Positions 34,276-43,603 of a stretch of 64,000 nucleotides of DNA are shown one piece after another. The first letter of the stretch is position 1, and every line of letters begins with the position of its first letter. The notes under the pieces were generated by a model that was not told where the DNA came from, searched no databases, and saw only the letters and a list, made by a program, of their open reading frames with translations. Position numbers and translations under genes: made by a program. Origin of the DNA: Rhizobium esperanzae (GTDB lineage Bacteria > Pseudomonadota > Alphaproteobacteria > Rhizobiales > Rhizobiaceae); assembly GCF_002204185.1 (NCBI RefSeq), contig NZ_MXPU01000017.1, positions 62,001 to 126,000 on the forward strand, given 5' to 3'.

Positions 34276-37265
34276 GCGGCGCAAATCGTATCGCCGGCAA
34301 GGGGCGTCTGACGCCTGCAAAGACCGCGCGCTTCAGCTTCGACGGCACGAGCTATACCGCGCTCGAAGGCGATACCGTCGCCTCGGCGCTGATCGCCAAC
34401 GGCATTCATCTTGTCGGCCGTTCGTTCAAATACCACCGGGCCCGCGGTATTCTGTCCGCAGGGGCCGAGGAGCCGAACGCACTGATTGACGTCGCCCGCG
34501 ACAAGGCGCGCAAGCAGCCGAACGTGCGCGCCACGGTGCAGGAAATCTTCGACGGCATGATCGTCCAGTCGCAGAACCGCTGGCCCTTGCTGGCCTTCGA
34601 TGTCGGTGCGGTCAACAATCTGATGTCGCCGTTCTTCGCCGCCGGCTTCTACTACAAGACCTTCATGTGGCCGCGCTCCGCCTGGAAACACGTCTACGAG
34701 CCGTTCATTCGCCGCGCTGCCGGTCTCGGCGTCGCGCCGACGGAGGAGGATCCGGACCATTATGCCAGCCGCTACGTCCATTGCGACGTGCTGGTGGTCG
34801 GCGCCGGTGTTGCCGGGCTTTCGGCCGCGCTGGCCGCGGCCGAGACCGGCGCGAAGGTGATCCTTTGCGACGAGCAGGCGGAAGCCGGCGGTGCGCTGCG
34901 CTACGATGCCGGCGTCAGGATCGACGGACAGGATGGTTACGCCTGGGCGCAGAAAACCGTGGCGCGGTTGAAGGCGATGGACAATGTCGAAGTGCTCATC
35001 CGCACGACCGCCTTCGGCTACTACAACCACAATTTCGTCGGCCTTGCCGAACGCGTCACCGATCATATCGCCAAACCATCGAGCGATCTGCCGCGCGAGC
35101 GGCTGTGGCAGGTCCGCGCCAAGCGGGTGATCCTCGCCAACGGCGCGATCGAGCGGCATATGGTATTTCCGAACAACGACCGGCCCGGCATCATGCTGGC
35201 TTCGGCGGGGCGGATGTATCTCAATCATTACGGCGTTGCTGTCGGAAGCAATGTCGGCATCTACACTGCGCATGACTCCGCCTATGAGGCGGCCTTCGAT
35301 CTGAAACGGGCCGGCGTTTCGATCGCCGCCATCGTCGATTGCAGGCAGGCGCCGGGAGCTGCGGTGCTGGCAGAGGCGCGTTCGCTCGGCATCGATGTTC
35401 TCACAGGCCAGTCGGTCGTCAACACGGCAGGGCGGCTGCGCATCTCATCGATGACGGTGGCGCGCAACGGCGGCGGCTCGCCACGCAAGATCGCGGTCGA
35501 TGCGCTTCTGGTTTCGGCCGGCTGGACACCATCCGTGCATCTGTTCTCGCAGTCGCGCGGCAAGGTGGCCTTCGATGCGGAAAGCCAGCGCTTCCTGCCC
35601 GGCACCTATGCGCAGGATTGCCTGTCGGTCGGCGCCTGCAACGGCACCGACGACTTGCAGCGGACGGTCGAGGAATCGCTTGCCGCCGGCGAACTGATGG
35701 CGCAGGCCGCCGGCAAGAGCGGCGGCGGGAAAATCACGATCTCGGCCGAGCAGCCCTATGACTGGACGGGCGGGATGATCGGCGCCGCCGAAGGCGCCGG
35801 GCCGAAGACGAACGCCAAGGCCTTCATCGATTTCCAGCACGATGTCTGCGCCAAGGATATCCGCCTTGCCGTGCGCGAAGGCATGCACTCGATCGAGCAT
35901 ATCAAGCGGTTCACGACCAATGGCATGGCCTCGGACCAGGGCAAGCTTTCCAACATGCATGGCCTGGCGATTGCCGCGGAAATGCTCGGCAAGGAAATCC
36001 CGCGGGTCGGTCTCACCACCTTCCGCGCGCCCTACACGCCGGTGACCTATGGTACGCTGATCGGCCATTCGCGCGGAAAGCTGTTCGATCCGACGCGCAA
36101 GACGCCGCTGCACGGCTGGGAAGAAGCGCATGGCGCTGTTTTCGAGGATGTCGGCAACTGGAAGCGCGCCTGGTTCTATCCGCGCTCGGGCGAGACCATG
36201 CATCAGGCGGTTGCGCGCGAGTGCCGGACGGCCCGCGAGTCGGCAGGCATCTTCGACGCCTCGACGCTCGGCAAGATCGAGGTGGTGGGCCCGGACGCGG
36301 CGAAATTCCTCAATCTCATCTACACCAATGCCTGGGACACGCTGAAGCCCGGCAAGGCTCGCTATGGCATCATGACGCGTGAGGACGGCTTCGTTTATGA
36401 CGACGGAGTCGTCGGTCGCCTGGCTGAGGATCGGTTCCATGTGACGACGACAACAGGCGGTGCGCCGCGGGTTCTCCACCATATGGAGGATTACCTGCAG
36501 ACGGAATTCCCGGATCTGAAGGTGTGGCTGACCTCGGTGACCGAACAATGGGCTGTCATCGCCGTGCAGGGGCCGAAGGCGCGCGCGATCGTCGAGCCTC
36601 TCGTCGAAGGGGTGGATCTTTCGAATGAGGGCTTCCCGCATATGAGCGTTGCCGAGTGCACGGTCTGCGGCGTACCGGCGCGGCTCTTCCGCGTGTCCTT
36701 CACCGGTGAAATCGGTTTCGAAATCAACGTGCCGGCCGATTACGGCCAGTCGGTGCTCGAGGCGGTCTGGGCTAATGCCGAACCGCTCGGCGCCTGCGTC
36801 TACGGCACGGAGACGATGCACGTTCTGCGCGCCGAGAAGGGCTATATCATCGTCGGCCAGGATACGGACGGGACCGTGACCCCTGACGATGCGGGCGTTG
36901 CCTGGGCCGTTTCGAAGAAGAAGAAGGACTTCGTCGGCATTCGCGGGCTGCAGCGGCCGGACCTCGTCAAGGAGGGGCGCAAGCAGCTCGTCGGCCTTGT
37001 CACCAAGGATCCGAAGCTGGTGCTCGAAGAAGGCGCGCAGGTCGTCGCGAGCCCGAACGAGCCGAAGCCGATGACGATGCTCGGCCACGTCACATCGGCC
37101 TATTGGTCGGAAAATTGCGGCAGGTCGATCGCCTTCGCGCTGGTCGCCGGCGGCCGGGCGCGAATGGGCGAGACGCTTTATGTGCCGATGCCGGACCGGA
37201 CAATCGCTGTCGAAGTGACGGACCTGGTGTTCTTTGACAAGGAAGGAGGCCGCATTCATGGCTGA
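34272..37265 (+). CDS. soxA: sarcosine oxidase subunit alpha
   Basis: 997 residues, the large subunit carrying NAD+ and the folate site. N-terminal ferredoxin-like fold (RFSFDGTSYTALEGDTVASAL), then a dinucleotide-binding domain with VLVVGAGVAGLSAALAAAETG near residue 175, and a C-terminal aminomethyltransferase (GCV_T) half from about residue 600 (AGIFDASTLGKIEVVGPDA, RVSFTGEIGFEINVPADYG). That half passes the methyl group to tetrahydrofolate. Full length for the family. Overlaps soxD by four bases and soxG by eight, so translation is coupled. Confidence 0.95.
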   Translation: MSGANRIAGKGRLTPAKTARFSFDGTSYTALEGDTVASALIANGIHLVGRSFKYHRARGILSAGAEEPNALIDVARDKARKQPNVRATVQEIFDGMIVQSQNRWPLLAFDVGAVNNLMSPFFAAGFYYKTFMWPRSAWKHVYEPFIRRAAGLGVAPTEEDPDHYASRYVHCDVLVVGAGVAGLSAALAAAETGAKVILCDEQAEAGGALRYDAGVRIDGQDGYAWAQKTVARLKAMDNVEVLIRTTAFGYYNHNFVGLAERVTDHIAKPSSDLPRERLWQVRAKRVILANGAIERHMVFPNNDRPGIMLASAGRMYLNHYGVAVGSNVGIYTAHDSAYEAAFDLKRAGVSIAAIVDCRQAPGAAVLAEARSLGIDVLTGQSVVNTAGRLRISSMTVARNGGGSPRKIAVDALLVSAGWTPSVHLFSQSRGKVAFDAESQRFLPGTYAQDCLSVGACNGTDDLQRTVEESLAAGELMAQAAGKSGGGKITISAEQPYDWTGGMIGAAEGAGPKTNAKAFIDFQHDVCAKDIRLAVREGMHSIEHIKRFTTNGMASDQGKLSNMHGLAIAAEMLGKEIPRVGLTTFRAPYTPVTYGTLIGHSRGKLFDPTRKTPLHGWEEAHGAVFEDVGNWKRAWFYPRSGETMHQAVARECRTARESAGIFDASTLGKIEVVGPDAAKFLNLIYTNAWDTLKPGKARYGIMTREDGFVYDDGVVGRLAEDRFHVTTTTGGAPRVLHHMEDYLQTEFPDLKVWLTSVTEQWAVIAVQGPKARAIVEPLVEGVDLSNEGFPHMSVAECTVCGVPARLFRVSFTGEIGFEINVPADYGQSVLEAVWANAEPLGACVYGTETMHVLRAEKGYIIVGQDTDGTVTPDDAGVAWAVSKKKKDFVGIRGLQRPDLVKEGRKQLVGLVTKDPKLVLEEGAQVVASPNEPKPMTMLGHVTSAYWSENCGRSIAFALVAGGRARMGETLYVPMPDRTIAVEVTDLVFFDKEGGRIHG

Positions 37266-37806
37266 TGTCGCAATTCGCAAACCGGCGTTGGCCGGCCGTC
37301 TCGGCGGCTCCGCCACCGTGCGTCTGGCCGTCGCACCGCCTGCAAGCCGAGTGGCGCTGCGCGCGCCCGCAGGGTCGCTCAAAGCACTTTCTTTGGCTCT
37401 CGGCCTGTCTGTGCCGACCGCTCCGAAAACGTCCGGCCGCGCCGGTGCGCGCTCGGCGCTCTGGATCGGACCGGACGAGTGGCTGTTGATCGACGAAGCG
37501 GGCGGCGATCTGATGGCGGCATGTTCCAGCGCCGGCGCGCTGCATTCCGCGACAGACGTTTCCCACCGCAACGTGGGGGTCATCGTTTCTGGGCCGGGTG
37601 CGGAGGCCACGCTTGCGGCCGGCTGCCCGCAGGATCTGTCGCTGTCTTCCTTTCCGGTCGGCGCCGCCTCGCGGACCGTTTTCGGCAAGGCAGAGATCGT
37701 GCTTTTTCGCACGGAAGAAGACACGTTCCGGGTGGAGTGCTGGCGGTCGTTTTCCGATTACGTCTTCGGGCTCTTGGCCGAGGCGGCGGAAGATGCCGGC
37801 CATTGA
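37258..37806 (+). CDS. soxG: sarcosine oxidase subunit gamma
   Basis: 182 residues. Typical segments are ALWIGPDEWLLID, ATDVSHRNVGVIVSGPGAEATL and FGKAEIVLFRTEEDTFRVECWRSF. The start ATG at 37258 follows AAGGAGG inside the end of soxA. It is the last gene of the operon; a hairpin follows at 37848. The common glyA or purU neighbours of sox operons are not in the window. Confidence 0.93.
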   Translation: MADVAIRKPALAGRLGGSATVRLAVAPPASRVALRAPAGSLKALSLALGLSVPTAPKTSGRAGARSALWIGPDEWLLIDEAGGDLMAACSSAGALHSATDVSHRNVGVIVSGPGAEATLAAGCPQDLSLSSFPVGAASRTVFGKAEIVLFRTEEDTFRVECWRSFSDYVFGLLAEAAEDAGH

Positions 37807-37847
37807 GGCTTTAAGGCCGGTTGCTTAAGAACCAGATGAAATTTTCA

Positions 37848-37872
37848 GGGCCGCAACTGACCGTTGCGGCCC
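37848..37872. terminator. hairpin after soxG
   Basis: GGGCCGCAAC, loop TGACC, GTTGCGGCCC: a perfect ten-base stem followed only by ATTTCG. It lies between the convergent soxG and MaoC genes, so termination is likely although the T-run is weak. Confidence 0.7.
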
Positions 37873-37952
37873 ATTTCGTACCAATGTGTGGCATCCGTGA
37901 TGGATGCGGGGAAGCCGTCGTCAATCCGAGCGGGTAGGAAAGCGGCTCTTGC

Positions 37953-38441
37953 CTACGCGTCTTCCGGGCGGTCCTTCGGATCGAACTGGATGATGGTGAT
38001 CCATTTTGCCGTCAGCGCCGGCTTCTTCTCGTTTTCGATTTCGATCGTCACGTCGTAGGTGGTCATCAGCATGCCGCCGCCGCGGAAGCGGGCGTCGGAG
38101 AGCAGGAAGCGGCCGCGCACCCGGGCGCCGCTCTTGACCGGCGTCATGAAGCGGACGCGGTCGAAGCCGTAGTTGATGCCCATGGTCTGCTCGCGCACTT
38201 TCGGCAGGCAATTGTAGTTCATCGCCGACAGCAGGGACAGCGTCAGGAAACCATGGGCAATGGTGCCGCCGAAGGGGCTTTCGGATGCCGCGCGCTCGGG
38301 ATCGACATGAATGAACTGATGGTCGTCGGTCGCCCCCGCAAAGGCGTCGATCATTGTCTGGTCGACGGTGATCCAATCCGAAAGACCCGTTTCCATGCCG
38401 ATCAATCCCCGCACGTCGGAGAGTGAAATTTCCGTGACCAT
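37953..38441 (-). CDS. MaoC-family (NodN-like) dehydratase
   Basis: 162 residues with the hot-dog fold hydratase motif: VDQTMIDAFAGATDDHQFIHVDPERA and GTIAHGFLTLSLL supply the hydratase-2 Asp and His. It matches the NodN-like branch of MaoC dehydratases in length and in TEISLSDVRGL at the start. It probably hydrates or dehydrates an enoyl thioester; substrate unknown. The ATG at 38441 has GAGGA ahead; the frame extends to 38486 without support. Ninety bases downstream of glgX. Confidence 0.88.
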   Translation of the reverse strand: MVTEISLSDVRGLIGMETGLSDWITVDQTMIDAFAGATDDHQFIHVDPERAASESPFGGTIAHGFLTLSLLSAMNYNCLPKVREQTMGINYGFDRVRFMTPVKSGARVRGRFLLSDARFRGGGMLMTTYDVTIEIENEKKPALTAKWITIIQFDPKDRPEDA

Positions 38442-38530
38442 GAATTCCTCGTGAGAAAAGCCGCCGGGCAAAGCCTTATCGTGCATTTATGACGATTTCG
38501 ACAAGGATTTGCATGAGTGGGGGAAGGCGG

Positions 38531-40507
38531 TCATTTTTCTACGAAAAAGGCGACCGAGCGTGGCTCGATGGTCACGCGGGCGTCGGCCTTCTTCGCTCCC
38601 TCCGGCGTCAGTTGGCGCCAGCCCGGCTCGTTTTCCGACGGAAGCGTAAAGAGCTGGCGACTCTCCGAGCGATTGAAAAGCACGGCAAGCCGGGTTTTTC
38701 TGCCGCGCGAGGCGCGGTCGCCGGTGCCGAGCAGCATGCCGAGGGTCGAGAGCGACTGCGTCTCCCATTCGGCAACGGTCATCGGTTCGCCGGAGAGCGA
38801 GATCCATTCGACATCGCCATTGCCGGAGAGGAAACCTGTTTCGGAAAAAACAGTGAAGCGGCGGCGCAATCCTGCGACGAAAGCGGTATGGGCGATAAGA
38901 TCCTCGTTCAGCGCCTTCCAGTCCAGCCAGGTGATCTCATTGTCCTGGCAATAGGCATTGTTGTTGCCGTGCTGGCTGCGGCCGCCCTCGTCACCCGCCG
39001 TCAGCATGATGCTGCCGCGACTGGCAAAGAGCGTTGATATCAGGGCCATCACGTCATTGATCCGGCGCTTGCGAATGGTGGGATAGAGGGTCTCGCCCTC
39101 GACGCCATTGTTCCAGGAATGGTTCTCGTTGTGGCCGTCCCGATTGTGCTCGCCGTTGGCGTCATTGTGCTTGCCGGCATAGGAGACGAGGTCGATCAGC
39201 GTGAAGCCGTCATGGGCGGCGAGGAAATTGACGCTGCGCGTCCCTTTGCCGTCATTGCGGGAGAAGATGTCGGAGGAACCGGCAAGCGCCGTTGCGAGCG
39301 AGCCGGTCTTCCAATGGTCGCCACGCCAGTAGCAGCGCAGATCGTCGCGAACCCTGTCGTTCCATTCGAGGAAGGGGCTGGGGAAATTGCCGATCTGGTA
39401 ACCACCCGGGCCGATATCCCAGGGTTCGGCGATCATGATGCGGTCGGCGAGCACATCATCGGCGAGGATCGCGGCGAGCGTTCCCCCATCGCGCTCGAAG
39501 CCGCTCGCGGTGCGGCCCAGCACCGGGGCGAGATCGAAGCGGAAACCATCGACGCCGGCGTTGAGCACGAAATGGCGCAGGCTGTCGATGACGAGGCGCC
39601 TGACCTCGGGATGGTCGCAGGCGATCGTGTTGCCGGTGCCGGTATCATTGATGAGTTCGCCGGGGCTGTTTGGGGCGTGGCGGTAATAAGACAAGTTGTC
39701 GAGGCCGCGCAGCGACAGCGTCGCGCCATAACGATCGCTCTCGCCGGTATGGTTGAAGACGAGATCGAGGATGACGGCGATGCCTTCGACGTGGAGCGCG
39801 GCAACGGTCTTGCGCAGTTCGGCCATGCCGCCGGGGACAATTCGCGGATCGAGCGCCATCAAACCGACGGGGTTGTAGCCCCAGCCGTTGGTGAGACCGA
39901 GCGGCGGCAAGTGGCGCTCATCGATCCAGGCGGTGATCGGCATCAGTTCGACGGCATCGACCCCGATCCGCTTCAGATGCGCGATCACCGATGGATGGGC
40001 AAGGGCTGCGACGGTACCGCGCTCGGCCTCCGGCACATCAGGGTGAAGAATGGTGAAAGGCCGCACCGCCACTTCATAGATAAAACCGCCCGGTTTGAAG
40101 AGCGGCTTGCCGATTGCGGCTGGGGTATCGGTGGTGACGATCGCCTTCGGCATCAGGTCCTGGCTGTCCTCGCCATAGAGGCCGAGGCGGGGATCGTAGC
40201 GGAACGGCCGGTCGATTTCCTTGGCGTAGGGATCGATCAGCAGTTTGGACGGGTCGAACCAGAGGCCGTTGTCGGGCGCATAGATGCCGTCGGCGCGATA
40301 GCCGTAACGAGCGCCTTGCCCGAGGCCGTCGACGAACAGGCGATGGGTATGGTTGCCATCGCGGGCCATCGGCAGGCGCGCGAATTCCCGGTTGCCGTCA
40401 TTTTCGAAGAGGCAGAGTTCGATCTGCGCGGCATGATGCGACCACACGGCAAATTCGACGCCGGTCTCGAAGACGATCGCGCCCCGCGCCGAATTGCTGT
40501 CCCGCAT
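38531..40507 (-). CDS. glgX: glycogen debranching enzyme
   Basis: 658 residues, GH13 isoamylase-type. It removes the short side chains left on phosphorylase-limit glycogen. N-terminal CBM48 (GVEFAVWSHHAAQIELCLFE), then the barrel with LDLVFNHTGE, GFRFDLAP (nucleophile Asp), IAEPWDIGPGGYQIG (acid Glu) and AAHDGFTLIDL. Full length. ATG at 40507, 12 bases behind pgm; last gene of the glycogen operon. Confidence 0.95.
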   Translation of the reverse strand: MRDSNSARGAIVFETGVEFAVWSHHAAQIELCLFENDGNREFARLPMARDGNHTHRLFVDGLGQGARYGYRADGIYAPDNGLWFDPSKLLIDPYAKEIDRPFRYDPRLGLYGEDSQDLMPKAIVTTDTPAAIGKPLFKPGGFIYEVAVRPFTILHPDVPEAERGTVAALAHPSVIAHLKRIGVDAVELMPITAWIDERHLPPLGLTNGWGYNPVGLMALDPRIVPGGMAELRKTVAALHVEGIAVILDLVFNHTGESDRYGATLSLRGLDNLSYYRHAPNSPGELINDTGTGNTIACDHPEVRRLVIDSLRHFVLNAGVDGFRFDLAPVLGRTASGFERDGGTLAAILADDVLADRIMIAEPWDIGPGGYQIGNFPSPFLEWNDRVRDDLRCYWRGDHWKTGSLATALAGSSDIFSRNDGKGTRSVNFLAAHDGFTLIDLVSYAGKHNDANGEHNRDGHNENHSWNNGVEGETLYPTIRKRRINDVMALISTLFASRGSIMLTAGDEGGRSQHGNNNAYCQDNEITWLDWKALNEDLIAHTAFVAGLRRRFTVFSETGFLSGNGDVEWISLSGEPMTVAEWETQSLSTLGMLLGTGDRASRGRKTRLAVLFNRSESRQLFTLPSENEPGWRQLTPEGAKKADARVTIEPRSVAFFVEK

Positions 40508-40519
40508 GTCCCCCCCGGA

Positions 40520-42151
40520 TCAGGTGATCACGGTTGGCTCATCGCGTCCCGTGCGCACACCAATGCTGGCAATGCTTTCGGCGGCCGCAATCAAGTCGGC
40601 GAGCGCTTCCTGCGTTTCGATGTTGTGACGAGTCGAATCCGGCTCGTAGCGCTCGATATAGACGCGCAAGGTTGCGCCAGACGTGCCGGTGCCCGACAGG
40701 CGGAAGACGACGCGGGAGCCGCCTTCGAAGAGCACGCGGATGCCCTGATGCTCGCTGACCGATTTGTCGATCGGATCATGATAGGCGAAATCATCGGCCT
40801 TCTCGACCTTCAAGCTGCCGAAGCTCTTGCCGGGCAGGGTGGAGAGCTGGCTGCGGAGATTGTCCATCAAGTCGTTCGCCGCGCTGGTGTCCAGGCCTTC
40901 ATAGTCGTGGCGCGAGTAATAGTTGCGGCCGTAGGTCTGCCAGTGCTGAGTGACGATGTCGGCGACGCTCTCGCCGCGCACGGCAAGGATGTTCAGCCAC
41001 AGCAGCACGGCCCAGAGGCCATCCTTCTCACGGACATGATTGGAACCGGTGCCGGAGCTTTCTTCACCGCAGATCGTCGCCATGCCGGCGTCGAGCAGGT
41101 TGCCGAAGAACTTCCAGCCGGTCGGCGTCTCATACATGCCGATGCCGCGTTTTTCGGCAACGCGGTCGGCCGCGCCCGATGTCGGCATCGACCGGGCGAT
41201 GCCGGCGAGGCCGCCGGAATAGCCGGGGGCGAGATTGGCGTTGGCGGCAAGGATCGCCAGACTATCGGAGGGGGTGACGAAGATGCCCCGGCCGATAATG
41301 AGGTTGCGGTCGCCGTCACCGTCGGACGCGGCGCCGAAATCGGGCGCGTCCTCTCCCATCATCTCATCGAAGAGTTCCTTGCAGTGAACCGGGTTCGGAT
41401 CGGGATGATGACCGCCGAAATCCGGCAGCGGCATGAAGTTGCGAACCGAACCCAAGGGAGCGCCGAGGCGATTTTCGAAGATCTCCTTGGCGTAGGGGCC
41501 GGTGACGGCGCTCATGCCATCGAAAGCGATGCGGAAACCGAGGCTGATCAGATTGCGGATGGCGCCGAAATCGAACAGTTCTTCCATCAGCGCGGCATAG
41601 TCCTCGACCGGGTCGATAACCGAGAGGATCATGCCGCCGGGAAGCTCGTCCTTGCCTATGCGGTCGAGATTGACGTCGGCGAAATCGGCGATCTTGTAGC
41701 TGTCGATCGTCTTGGAGCGCGCATAGATCGCGTCGGTGATCTTCTCCGGCGCCGGGCCGCCATTGTTGATGTTGTATTTGATGCCGAAGTCTTCGGTCGG
41801 CCCGCCGGGATTGTGGCTGGCCGACAGAATGATGCCGCCGAAGGCCTTGTACTTGCGGATGATGTGGGACGCGGCCGGCGTCGACAGAATGCCGCCCTTG
41901 CCGACCATGACCTTGCCGAAACCGTTGGCGGCGGCCATCTTGATCGCCTTCTGGATGACTTCGCGATTGTAGTAACGTCCGTCACCGCCGATGACGAGGC
42001 ACTTGCCCTGATAGCCTTCCAGCGAATCGAAGATCGACTGGATGAAATTCTCCGCATAGTTCGGCTGCTGGAAGACCGGAACCTTCTTACGCAGACCCGA
42101 CGTGCCGGGTTTCTGGTCCAGATAGGGCGTGGTGGGTACGGACTTGATCAT
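40520..42151 (-). CDS. pgm: phosphoglucomutase (alpha-D-glucose)
   Basis: 543 residues. Interconverts glucose 1- and 6-phosphate, linking glycogen to glycolysis. Active-site serine in SASHNPGG, metal loop DGDGDRN, sugar loop GEESSGTGSNHVREKDG and phosphate loop RLSGTGTSGATLRVYIE are all intact. It sits between glgA and glgX, with 6 and 12 bases to its neighbours. Confidence 0.96.
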   Translation of the reverse strand: MIKSVPTTPYLDQKPGTSGLRKKVPVFQQPNYAENFIQSIFDSLEGYQGKCLVIGGDGRYYNREVIQKAIKMAAANGFGKVMVGKGGILSTPAASHIIRKYKAFGGIILSASHNPGGPTEDFGIKYNINNGGPAPEKITDAIYARSKTIDSYKIADFADVNLDRIGKDELPGGMILSVIDPVEDYAALMEELFDFGAIRNLISLGFRIAFDGMSAVTGPYAKEIFENRLGAPLGSVRNFMPLPDFGGHHPDPNPVHCKELFDEMMGEDAPDFGAASDGDGDRNLIIGRGIFVTPSDSLAILAANANLAPGYSGGLAGIARSMPTSGAADRVAEKRGIGMYETPTGWKFFGNLLDAGMATICGEESSGTGSNHVREKDGLWAVLLWLNILAVRGESVADIVTQHWQTYGRNYYSRHDYEGLDTSAANDLMDNLRSQLSTLPGKSFGSLKVEKADDFAYHDPIDKSVSEHQGIRVLFEGGSRVVFRLSGTGTSGATLRVYIERYEPDSTRHNIETQEALADLIAAAESIASIGVRTGRDEPTVIT

Positions 42152-42157
42152 TTTAGG

Positions 42158-43600
42158 TCACATGCCTTTCGAGACGAGGCTTGAATAGAGGGCAGCGTAG
42201 CGTTCGGCGCTCTTCTCCCAGGAGACATCCGATTTCATGCCTTGCTTTTGCAATTGGGTCCAGAGTTTTCGGTCCGCGTAAAAATGCATCGCACGGCGGA
42301 TTGCCTGTAGCATGCCCGTTTCGGTCACGGGTGAGAATTGTATGCCGGTTGCCACTTTCGCCGCAAGTGCGGCGTGATTGGCGTCGATCACCGTGTCATT
42401 CAGCCCGCCGGTGCGCGCGACGATCGGCACGCAGCCATAACGCAGGGCGTAAAGCTGGGTCAGGCCGCAGGGCTCGAAGCGCGACGGGATGATGATCGCG
42501 TCGCAGCCGGCCTGCATCAGATGCGACATCGGCTCGTTATAGCCGATCGAGACACCGATCCGGCCGGGATGACGGCTGGCGGAGGCAAGCAGCGCGCCTT
42601 CAAGTGCGGCTTCGCCGGAACCGAGCACGACGAGCTTGCCGCCCATGGCGACGATCTGGTCGGCGACGTTGGCGACGATATCCATGCCCTTCTGCCAGGT
42701 GAGGCGGCTGATGACGCAGAAGATCGGCGCATCGTCATTGTCGAGGTGGAAGAACTCGGCGATCGAGCGGCGGTTTTCCTCACGGCTCTTCAGCGTTGTC
42801 GGGCCATAATGGGTGTGGACGACGGGATCGGTCGCCGGGTTCCAGACATCGGTGTCGATGCCGTTGACGATTCCATGCAAATCGTCGATGCGGGTGGCGA
42901 TGACGCCTTCGAGCCCCATGCCGAATTCCGGCGTCAGGATTTCGTCGGCATAGGTCGGGCTGACGGTCGTGACCGCATGTGCGGTCTGCAGGCCGCCCTT
43001 GAGGAAGCCGACCGTGCCGTAATATTCGATGCCATCGACGGCGAAGGCATGATCGGGCAGGCGCAGGCCGGGAAAAATCTCGGAACCGAACTGGCCCTGG
43101 AAGGCAATGTTGTGAATGGTCAGCACGCTCGGCAGTTCCGGGGTTGGATAATAGCGCATGTAGACGGATGTCAGCGCCGCCTGCCAATCGTGCGTGTGGA
43201 CGAGATCCGGCCGCCAGCCGGGCAGCAGACCGGCGGCGATCTCGGAAGCGGCGAGCGACAGGGCGGCGAAACGGCGCCAATTGTCGGGATAATCCTTGCC
43301 AAGCGGATCAAGATAGGGACCGCCCGGCCGGTCGTAATAAGCGGGCGCGTCGAGGACGAGCAGATCGAGGCCCTCGTGTTCAGCCTCGAGCACGGTCGCT
43401 CGCTCACCGAGCAGGTCCGCGAATTCGAGCCTGACGACAGGGTCGCGAATGACCTTCATGACGGCGGGGTAGCCGGGCAGGAGGGTCTTGGTCTCGACCC
43501 CGAAGTCTTTCAGAGTAATGGGCAGGGCGCCGGACACATCGGCCAAGCCCCCTGTCTTGATCAGAGGGAAGACTTCGGACGAAACCGAAAGAACTTTCAT
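42158..43600 (-). CDS. glgA: glycogen synthase (ADP-glucose)
   Basis: 480 residues, GT5 family. The N-terminal ADP-glucose motif KTGGLADVSGALP is at 16-28; the C-terminal GT1-like domain has SRLTWQKGMDIV and PSRFEPCGLTQLYALRYG with the catalytic glutamates. Adds glucose from ADP-glucose to the growing alpha-1,4 chain. Three bases behind glgC. Confidence 0.96.
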   Translation of the reverse strand: MKVLSVSSEVFPLIKTGGLADVSGALPITLKDFGVETKTLLPGYPAVMKVIRDPVVRLEFADLLGERATVLEAEHEGLDLLVLDAPAYYDRPGGPYLDPLGKDYPDNWRRFAALSLAASEIAAGLLPGWRPDLVHTHDWQAALTSVYMRYYPTPELPSVLTIHNIAFQGQFGSEIFPGLRLPDHAFAVDGIEYYGTVGFLKGGLQTAHAVTTVSPTYADEILTPEFGMGLEGVIATRIDDLHGIVNGIDTDVWNPATDPVVHTHYGPTTLKSREENRRSIAEFFHLDNDDAPIFCVISRLTWQKGMDIVANVADQIVAMGGKLVVLGSGEAALEGALLASASRHPGRIGVSIGYNEPMSHLMQAGCDAIIIPSRFEPCGLTQLYALRYGCVPIVARTGGLNDTVIDANHAALAAKVATGIQFSPVTETGMLQAIRRAMHFYADRKLWTQLQKQGMKSDVSWEKSAERYAALYSSLVSKGM

Positions 43601-43603
43601 AAG

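Noticed and set aside
39119..42184. Open forward frame of over 1000 codons antisense to glgX and pgm
   Set aside because: It mirrors the codon structure of the real GC-rich genes; composition is low-complexity (Asp/Gly/Arg/Ala) with no family resemblance, while the reverse strand has two complete enzymes.
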